A DNA stretch of 9,938 bases from a bacterium. GTDB taxonomy: Bacteria > Pseudomonadota > Gammaproteobacteria > Burkholderiales > Methylophilaceae. The stretch lies in assembly GCA_027310505.1 (NCBI GenBank), contig DAIDAS010000095.1, positions 1-9,938 of the forward strand. Reading direction: 5' to 3'. Positions 6,077 through 9,938 of the stretch are shown piece by piece; position 1 is the first letter of the stretch, and each line of letters starts with the position of its first letter. Both the position numbers and the translations under genes were made by a program. Below the pieces are notes generated by a model. The model was not told the origin of the DNA and ran no database searches. It was given only the letters and a program-made list of their open reading frames with translations.

Positions 6077-6135
6077 CCTAATCAGACATTGCAAACATTT
6101 ACTTATACATTGCCAATGTAAGCAATTTGATTAGG
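6077..6135. promoter_or_regulatory. Nested inverted repeats in the KorA-like gene's promoter region
   Basis: Outer arms CCTAATCA (6077-6084) and TGATTAGG (6128-6135) enclose a perfect 7+1+7 palindrome, TACATTG-C-CAATGTA (6106-6120). A further ACATTGC half-site lies at 6086-6092. A TATACA hexamer (6104-6109) that could serve as -10 overlaps the palindrome. The right outer arm touches the ribosome binding site. This is the layout of an autorepressed gene, and the CTAATCA half-site also recurs at 6757-6763. The protein bound is inferred to be the KorA-like product itself. Confidence 0.6.
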
Positions 6136-6145
6136 GGGTGGTGTT

Positions 6146-6700
6146 ATGGGCCTTTGGACTGAAGAGGAATATCAACGTACAGCTAATAGTACGAAGCTAT
6201 CAAAAAAAACTGTGGCTGCATGCCGTTCTGTGCTTGTTGATGGATTATCAAACACAGAAGCAGCAACACTTCATGGTGTCATGACTCAGCATATTTCGAG
6301 ATCATTAAAAGCTCTAAGAGATCGACAGGCAGAGATGGTGAAAACCGTTGAGTCCATGTCGGTCTCTAGGGATACCCTTCGAGCTTATGCGCTGCAGGAA
6401 GCCAAGGCGGTTGCGGTTGCGGCTGGTCGGTGGGAAGTCGAGGATGCTCAGCCCGGTCGATCTTATGAGGGGCCTGTCATCATGCAAACGCCGGGTTTTA
6501 TGGTTCAGCGAATGGTACGCACTCTTGTTATTCATGATTTGGGTAAGTTTCGAGAACCTCCGAATATTTCAGACAATTTGAAGATTGATTATCCGGAGGA
6601 CGGTGGGTTGGCTGTGGTGAGTGAGAATAAGCCCGAGCCTGAGAAAAAAACAGAACCTGAAAAAAAACCTGGTCGAGGACCTGGTGGAGTGGGGCGCTAA
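6146..6700 (+). CDS. KorA/TrfB-like transcriptional repressor with a C-terminal KfrB-like domain
   Basis: Residues 1-64 match the TrfB/KorA pattern of IncP plasmids: a short start with Trp-Thr-Glu-Glu, then KLSKKTVAACRSVLVDGLS (compare the VLVDG segment of RP4 KorA), then a helix-turn-helix at about 36-57 (EAATLHGVMTQHISRSLKAL). KorA represses plasmid replication, partition and transfer promoters. RP4 KorA is about 100 residues; this protein has 184. The extra part holds a KfrB-like module at about 107-158, with a Tyr-x-Gly opening, TPGFMVQR, VIHDLGKF and a final KIDYPEDGG strand. A Lys/Glu/Pro repeat tail follows (EPEKKTEPEKKP). The ATG has GGGGG 7 bases upstream. The repressor role and targets (its own promoter and the par promoter) are inferred from shared palindromes. 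The KorA family call is fairly sure; the KfrB-like part is less so. Confidence 0.78.
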   Translation: MGLWTEEEYQRTANSTKLSKKTVAACRSVLVDGLSNTEAATLHGVMTQHISRSLKALRDRQAEMVKTVESMSVSRDTLRAYALQEAKAVAVAAGRWEVEDAQPGRSYEGPVIMQTPGFMVQRMVRTLVIHDLGKFREPPNISDNLKIDYPEDGGLAVVSENKPEPEKKTEPEKKPGRGPGGVGR

Positions 6701-6758
6701 GCTATGGCTGTAGCGTTTCGCGAAGTTGAGCCAAGTTAATCGGTAGACGATGACCACT

Positions 6759-6784
6759 AATCAAGCATCGATAGGTGCTTGATT
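6759..6784. promoter_or_regulatory. 9-bp perfect inverted repeat after the KorA-like gene
   Basis: AATCAAGCA (6759-6767) pairs exactly with TGCTTGATT (6776-6784) around 8 bases. No T-tract follows, so it may be an operator rather than a terminator, although a factor-aided transcript end 58 bases after the stop is possible. Its left edge includes CTAATCA, the outer half-site of the KorA-like gene's own promoter. Confidence 0.5.
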
Positions 6785-6789
6785 GATTG

Positions 6790-6809
6790 CCAAAAACAAT
6801 TAATTCATT
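6790..6809 (+). promoter_or_regulatory. Conserved CCAAAAA...AATTCATT leader element (copy 1)
   Basis: CCAAAAACAATT followed by AATTCATT is closely matched, with one gap and few changes, at 8179-8199 ahead of the LPD7 gene (CCAAAAAATAATC then AATTCATT). Both copies precede genes encoding KfrB-like modules. It could be an A-tract promoter element or a regulator site. Confidence 0.35.
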
Positions 6810-6823
6810 CTGTTGTGTTTCAT

Positions 6824-6890
6824 TATAAAAAGCGTACACTGTTAATTGTCTGTTAATTGTGGAGCGACAGGCAATTAGTGGGTTAATTGT
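6824..6890 (+). promoter_or_regulatory. Promoter and TTAATTGT operator array of the 6926 gene
   Basis: CTGTTAATTGT occurs twice in perfect tandem (6839-6849 and 6850-6860). TTAATTGT recurs at 6883-6890, and its reverse complement ACAATTAA is at 6796-6803. A TATAAA hexamer (6824-6829) would place a transcript start near 6836, right beside the tandem pair, a typical repressor position. A second possible -10 (TATCAT, 6900-6905) is nearer the gene. Neither has a good -35. The repeats are seen; the promoter assignment is tentative. Confidence 0.5.
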
Positions 6891-6925
6891 TTTACCCTTT
6901 ATCATTAAATAGTGAGGTATTTAAC

Positions 6926-8056
6926 ATGGCAACGACTAAAAAGGCGGCACAGGAACATGTGGCAAACGAGAAGTCAGCAACTTCTTTGCTTGGTAGTTTT
7001 GACGGGGTTGCGGTGGCTTCGGTCGATAAAGGTTTCGAGGTCGCATTTTCGTTCGATCGGCAATTGCGGAATATCATGCGCCAGGTGCCGAATGCAGAAT
7101 TCAATAAGGATGGCAATGCTTGGCATGTCCCGCAGTCGGGTGAGGAAGCCCTGACCAAAACAGTAGCTGCGATGCGTACTGAATATAAGGCGATTGAGCG
7201 CGATCGTGAAAGCATTATGGAACTGGCTCAGGAAAGCGCGGTTGGTCTTCAATTTTCCAATGGAACTGCTACAAGTGTGAAACCGCAGATCAGCGCATTT
7301 ATCGAAAAAGACAAGATGTATGGCGGCGAGATAGTGAACGCGAACGCGCGTTTTGCAGCCCAGATGAATGGTTTCGGCAAAGACAATGGCGCGGCTTTCA
7401 TCACTATCCATCGAATTGCGGATCTGGATAAGTCGTTGCTGAAAGGTGATCACGTAGGGATCAAATACAGCGACAAGGGTATTGGCGAAGTGTCCGATCG
7501 TTCCAAGGTTAAGTCTATGGACGGCATGCGTAAAGAATTCGATGCAACCCTTGGCCGCGCGCATGAAGGTGTCACTGTGACTGGGCTGGATAATGGCAAC
7601 TTCAGCGTAGCCTTTGATTTTAACCCGGCACTGAAAGCACGCTTGCAGCGGATCAGTGGTGTGGAATTCGACAAAACTTCAGAATCGTTCGTCGTACCAG
7701 GTGAATTGCGTGAAAACCTAGTGCGTGCAGTATCCGACATGCGCGAGGAATTTGTTGCGGATGAGAAAGAGGTGGCTGCAATGAAGGAAATTGCAGAAAC
7801 CAAGATGGATGGCGCCAAGGTGCATCGCGCATATACCAGAGATGGCCAAGAACATTTTGGCAAGGTTCTGGAAGTGGGTGAACGGTATGTGCTGCAGAAG
7901 GGCGGCATGGACCAGTTCAAACTGCATCGCCGTGACTCGCTGGATACAAAAACAATTGAGAAGGGCCAGAATCTCTCTATCAAATACAACAAGGGTGTCG
8001 GTGCTGTTGTTGATCTGGATAAGCAGAAAGACGCTGCGAAGGAACAGGGCCGGTAA
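6926..8056 (+). CDS. KfrB-like protein with a duplicated two-domain unit
   Basis: This is a 376-residue protein. The ATG at 6926 has GAGG at 6914-6917, 8 bases upstream; an in-frame TTG at 6887 lies inside the operator repeats and is rejected. The protein is an A-B-A'-B' duplication. A (about 24-104) and A' (about 213-293) share a strand, a helix, a P/S-x-A/G-EF-[ND]K turn, a [WF]HVP/FVVP strand and a long helix; VAFSFDRQLRNIMRQVPNAE aligns with VAFDFNPALKARLQRISGVE. This layout recalls the small HARP-type domain of helicases. B (about 130-190) and B' (about 309-364) are KfrB-like, each with a short strand, a central gapped segment, a conserved His (H162, H334) and a closing GIKYSDKGIGEV or SIKYNKGVGAV strand. 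KfrB of IncP plasmids works with KfrA and KfrC in stable maintenance. It is cytoplasmic, with no membrane segment. It is probably monocistronic, with its own promoter and a terminator at 8082. Confidence 0.75.
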   Translation: MATTKKAAQEHVANEKSATSLLGSFDGVAVASVDKGFEVAFSFDRQLRNIMRQVPNAEFNKDGNAWHVPQSGEEALTKTVAAMRTEYKAIERDRESIMELAQESAVGLQFSNGTATSVKPQISAFIEKDKMYGGEIVNANARFAAQMNGFGKDNGAAFITIHRIADLDKSLLKGDHVGIKYSDKGIGEVSDRSKVKSMDGMRKEFDATLGRAHEGVTVTGLDNGNFSVAFDFNPALKARLQRISGVEFDKTSESFVVPGELRENLVRAVSDMREEFVADEKEVAAMKEIAETKMDGAKVHRAYTRDGQEHFGKVLEVGERYVLQKGGMDQFKLHRRDSLDTKTIEKGQNLSIKYNKGVGAVVDLDKQKDAAKEQGR

Positions 8057-8081
8057 CCGATGGCTGCAGGTCACTAGAGTT

Positions 8082-8109
8082 AAGGCGTCAGTTGCTTGAC
8101 GCCTTTTTT
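8082..8109 (+). terminator. Strong intrinsic terminator after the 6926 gene
   Basis: AAGGCGTCA (8082-8090) and TGACGCCTT (8097-8105) form a perfect 9-bp GC-rich stem with a 6-base loop, followed by a run of six Ts (8104-8109), 25 bases after the stop codon. It separates the 6926 gene from the 8232 gene. A short GGCTC/GAGCC hairpin follows at 8122-8136. Confidence 0.92.
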
Positions 8110-8151
8110 ACTGCTCGCCACGGCTCTCTCTGAGCCCACGATAATCATTTA

Positions 8152-8166
8152 TTTTGCTGCAAAAGA
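8152..8166. promoter_or_regulatory. TTTTGCTGCAAAAGA palindrome, candidate operator (copy 2)
   Basis: This is an exact second copy of the 15-base element at 1501-1515; here the palindrome is 6+1+6. It sits 66 bases before the 8232 start codon, while copy 1 sits 76 bases before the 1591 start codon, so the geometry relative to the downstream gene is similar. Confidence 0.6.
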
Positions 8167-8178
8167 CCCTGATCCGGT

Positions 8179-8208
8179 CCAAAAAATAATCAATTCATTG
8201 ATGATCAA
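8179..8208. promoter_or_regulatory. Leader element copy 2 with overlapping palindromes
   Basis: The CCAAAAA...AATTCATT element (8179-8199) is followed by, and overlaps, two palindromes: ATCAAT-TC-ATTGAT (8189-8202) and TTGAT-G-ATCAA (8198-8208). They lie 24 bases before the 8232 start codon, where a bound protein would block transcription. No convincing -35/-10 pair is seen here. Confidence 0.45.
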
Positions 8209-8231
8209 ACAAATTACGAGGGATGGTAATC

Positions 8232-9569
8232 ATGGAAGAACCTAACGAAAAGCAACTGGCCGATCATGAAAATGATTTGGTGCTGTCTGAGGGCAAGGCT
8301 ATGCAACGTGAGTCGGCGCCGGAAGATACACGGTTTGCAGTGTTGGCCCCGTACTGGATCAATGGGTTGCACAACGTGGAAGGTATCGCGTTGGCTGATG
8401 AAATCAATCAGACCATCAAGAAGAACAGGCTGGAGGAAGACCGTGATGCAGTTGCTGCGTTATTGGCGGCGTATCCAAATGCTAAGCGTTTTGGTCTCGA
8501 TGTGGTCCCTGAGAGTCACTATCTTAGTGAGCCCAATCGTCGTGTAAATATGGCTCAGCCGAGGTTTCTCCTGGATGGTGCATTTGTCCGGGATAAGGAC
8601 GGGTCATACAGGCCGGCTGCAGGCGGGCGCGCTGTTTTGGAAGATAAGGGTGATTCTCTGGTTCTCAAAAGTAGGAGCCCCAATGGCTACAGAGCGGCCA
8701 TGGAACTGGCGATTGCGAAAGGCTGGACCGCCATTGAGTTGAAGGGCAAACCGGCGATGTTGGCCGATGCCTGGCTGGAAGCCAAACTCAAAGGGTTGGA
8801 TGTCGTAAACTATTCGCCGACAAAGGAAGACTTGGCCAAGTTTTCGACGCGGATGGCGGAAGAAAAGGCCAGAAGTGAGATGCTGGTTAGCCAATCTGGC
8901 GAGCTTCAACAGAGGCCGCTGGAAGTGGTCGAGCCGGAGCAGCCTGCAGTAGTGCCTGAACGTATGGATGAGCAAGGGCTGGAACAAGTGGCTGTGCGTC
9001 CTTTCGTGGACGCGTATGGGGTAAATAAGGTCGCGCAGGTGATTTACACAGTGTCACATGAAGGCGGTCTTGGAACCTCCCATGACAACCCGGCTGACGC
9101 AGCTAAAGCATTCGCGGATGTGCCAGCAGCAAATCTGCCCATTGTTATTCGCTCTGTTACACGCGTTGACGGGTATGTCGAACCGGATGTTGCCATCGCC
9201 GGCTCAGGGATGGCGCCAGGATCGGACATGATGGTGAAGTCGGTCGATGAAATGCTGGATCACGAGTTCGCTGAGGCCTACGCGGTATTGATCGAGCATG
9301 AAAAGTCACAAGAGACTTTGCCGCCGACGATCCCTGGTGTTATCGATGGAAAAAAATATTACGGGAAAATCGTGGCGATCGAGGGAGGGCAGGTTGTACA
9401 AAAAACAGGTCGTGCCCCGGATGAGGTTACCCGTCACGAGATCTCACAGTTGTCGTCGGTCCCCGAAGTGGATGATGTGGTCGATATCATCTATCGAGAG
9501 GGGCAAGGCCATGTCAAGGGCAAGGGTTTGGAGTTGGGCGATGATCAAGGCATAGAACTGCGGCGCTAG
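8232..9569 (+). CDS. LPD7-like and KfrB-like domain protein
   Basis: This is a 445-residue acidic cytoplasmic protein. The ATG at 8232 is preferred because GAGGG (8218-8222) then has normal spacing; an ATG at 8223 would abut that site. Residues 1-107 are unrecognised. Residues about 109-205 fit LPD7, a large-polyvalent-protein-associated domain often found attached to conjugative relaxases and primases: RFLLDGAFVRDKDGSYRP, then LEDKGDSLVLKSRSPNGYRA, AIAKGWTAIELKG, WLEAKLKGLDVVNYSPT. Residues 206-260 are a charged linker. Residues 264-358 form an unrecognised alpha/beta segment. Residues about 376-430 form a KfrB-like module (YYGKIVAIEGGQVVQKTGRA, His at 402, then DVVDIIYREGQGHV). No relaxase HUH or primase motifs are present, so it is a free-standing accessory protein, perhaps binding DNA or a relaxase. 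It has its own leader, and the next gene follows after 49 bases. Confidence 0.78.
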   Translation: MEEPNEKQLADHENDLVLSEGKAMQRESAPEDTRFAVLAPYWINGLHNVEGIALADEINQTIKKNRLEEDRDAVAALLAAYPNAKRFGLDVVPESHYLSEPNRRVNMAQPRFLLDGAFVRDKDGSYRPAAGGRAVLEDKGDSLVLKSRSPNGYRAAMELAIAKGWTAIELKGKPAMLADAWLEAKLKGLDVVNYSPTKEDLAKFSTRMAEEKARSEMLVSQSGELQQRPLEVVEPEQPAVVPERMDEQGLEQVAVRPFVDAYGVNKVAQVIYTVSHEGGLGTSHDNPADAAKAFADVPAANLPIVIRSVTRVDGYVEPDVAIAGSGMAPGSDMMVKSVDEMLDHEFAEAYAVLIEHEKSQETLPPTIPGVIDGKKYYGKIVAIEGGQVVQKTGRAPDEVTRHEISQLSSVPEVDDVVDIIYREGQGHVKGKGLELGDDQGIELRR

Positions 9570-9591
9570 ATCAGTAGTTCTTTGCTTTTTT
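9555..9591 (+). terminator. Weak terminator candidate at the end of the LPD7 gene
   Basis: GAACTG (9555-9560) can pair imperfectly with CAGTAGTTC (9572-9580), and a T-rich run with interruptions follows (9580-9591). The stem overlaps the end of the coding region and contains a bulge. It may only attenuate transcription into the next gene, whose start is 49 bases after the stop. Confidence 0.25.
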
Positions 9592-9618
9592 TGCATCTAA
9601 TTTAAGTAAGAGGGCTTT

Positions 9619-9938
9619 ATGGCTTCTGAATCTGCGCGACGCGGTGAGCAATTGGGTCTGTTTGATGTTAGTTCTCAGACTGCGGTTGTTGGCAATGATC
9701 GTCCAGTAAGCTTGGATGAACGTAATGATGCCAACAATCTTCCTGAAGGATGGCAAGAAGCATATCCAGGGGGTCTGGCCACTAACAAGGATCCAGTATT
9801 TGGTGGAATCGTTGATTCTGAGATTGTTTCCGGCAAGTGGTTTGCAATTTCAAATCAAGATGCCATAGAAAAAATCGAAGGACTGAATTCAAGAAAAGAG
9901 GCCTTTGATGCGCTTCATGATGCGGTAACTAAAGCGAA
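9619..9938 (+). CDS. Hypothetical protein, 5' part (cut by window edge)
   Basis: An open frame of 106 codons runs from ATG 9619 to the window end without a stop. AGAGGG (9608-9613) lies 5 bases before the ATG, a strong ribosome binding site, and codon choice resembles the preceding genes. The N-terminal 30 residues are polar and look disordered (MASESARRGEQLGLFDVSS). A Gly/Pro/Trp-rich stretch follows (LPEGWQEAYPGG), then FGGIVDSEIVSGKWFAISNQ, and then a helix beginning SRKEAFDALHDAV. The FGGIVDSEIVSGKWF segment weakly recalls the opening strands of the KfrB-like modules upstream, but too little is visible. No signal peptide or membrane segment is seen. It is probably co-transcribed with the 8232 gene. 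Its function is unknown. Confidence 0.75.
   Translation, partial: MASESARRGEQLGLFDVSSQTAVVGNDRPVSLDERNDANNLPEGWQEAYPGGLATNKDPVFGGIVDSEIVSGKWFAISNQDAIEKIEGLNSRKEAFDALHDAVTKA

Noticed and set aside
6887..6925. Upstream TTG start for the 376-residue protein
   Set aside because: It lies inside the TTAATTGT operator repeat, with no ribosome binding site, while the ATG at 6926 has one.
6974..7992. Minus-strand open frames of 196 and 180 residues opposite the 6926 gene
   Set aside because: The + strand frame has internal protein-level repeats, a ribosome binding site and a terminator; the antisense frames show no domain pattern.
8223..8231. First ATG of the LPD7 gene
   Set aside because: The ribosome binding site GAGGG abuts it directly, leaving no spacing; the ATG at 8232 is properly spaced.
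1..9938. Canonical parS (TGTTTCACGTGAAACA), KorB operator or RP4 KorA operator (GTTTAGCTAAAC)
   Set aside because: I found no convincing match in any intergenic region; a GTTTCACG fragment at 823-830 is within trbI coding sequence and is not palindromic.
1..9938. CRISPR arrays, tRNA or rRNA genes, insertion sequences, attachment sites, replication iterons
   Set aside because: No regularly spaced repeats of suitable length, cloverleaf-like segments, transposase or integrase genes, or long terminal inverted repeats were seen. The short TGTTAAT repeats sit in promoters and lack a replication gene nearby.

Overview
This window reads as backbone DNA of a conjugative plasmid or integrative conjugative element from a Gram-negative bacterium, most likely a proteobacterium. 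The reasons are a VirB10/TrbI-type secretion channel protein, a ParA/ParB partition pair, a KorA/TrfB-type repressor, and KfrB-like and LPD7-like domains, all typical of proteobacterial conjugative elements. The species cannot be told from the sequence. All nine convincing genes are on the + strand. I saw no tRNA, rRNA, CRISPR array or insertion sequence, and no gene-free stretch reaches 300 bases.

Layout. (1) 2-889: the 3' part of a trbI/virB10 gene, which ends a type IV secretion operon lying upstream. (2) 1032-1445: an unrecognised 137-residue protein with a possible ribbon-helix-helix end, closed by a good intrinsic terminator at 1465-1489. (3) 1446-5527: a probable partition operon. A densely patterned promoter leads into a 70-residue ribbon-helix-helix-like gene, then parA (overlapping by one base), parB and a soluble HerA/FtsK-like ATPase. 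(4) 5728-6063: an orphan gene. (5) 6146-6700: a KorA/TrfB-like regulator. (6) 6926-8056: a protein made of two copies of a two-domain unit, followed by a strong terminator. (7) 8232-9569: an LPD7-like plus KfrB-like protein. (8) 9619 to the end: an unrecognised gene cut by the window edge.

How it may work together. The organisation recalls the IncP central control region, where KorA, IncC (ParA) and KorB (ParB) couple partition to transcriptional control. Here the KorA-like gene lies downstream of parAB. Its promoter carries a perfect palindrome (TACATTGCCAATGTA) whose half-sites recur in the par promoter, which suggests one repressor for both. Three other repeated intergenic motifs tie promoters together. 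An 11-bp-phased TGTTAAT repeat precedes the 5728 gene and the 6926 gene. A palindrome, TTTTGCTGCAAAA, precedes the par operon and the 8232 gene. TGTCTGGATG lies on both sides of the par genes and forms a 9-bp inverted repeat just after parB.

The most unusual feature is the spread of one KfrB-like module. I count four diverged copies in three consecutive genes: one fused to the KorA-like DNA-binding domain, two in the duplicated protein, and one at the end of the LPD7 protein. Domain assignments are by eye and need profile searches.
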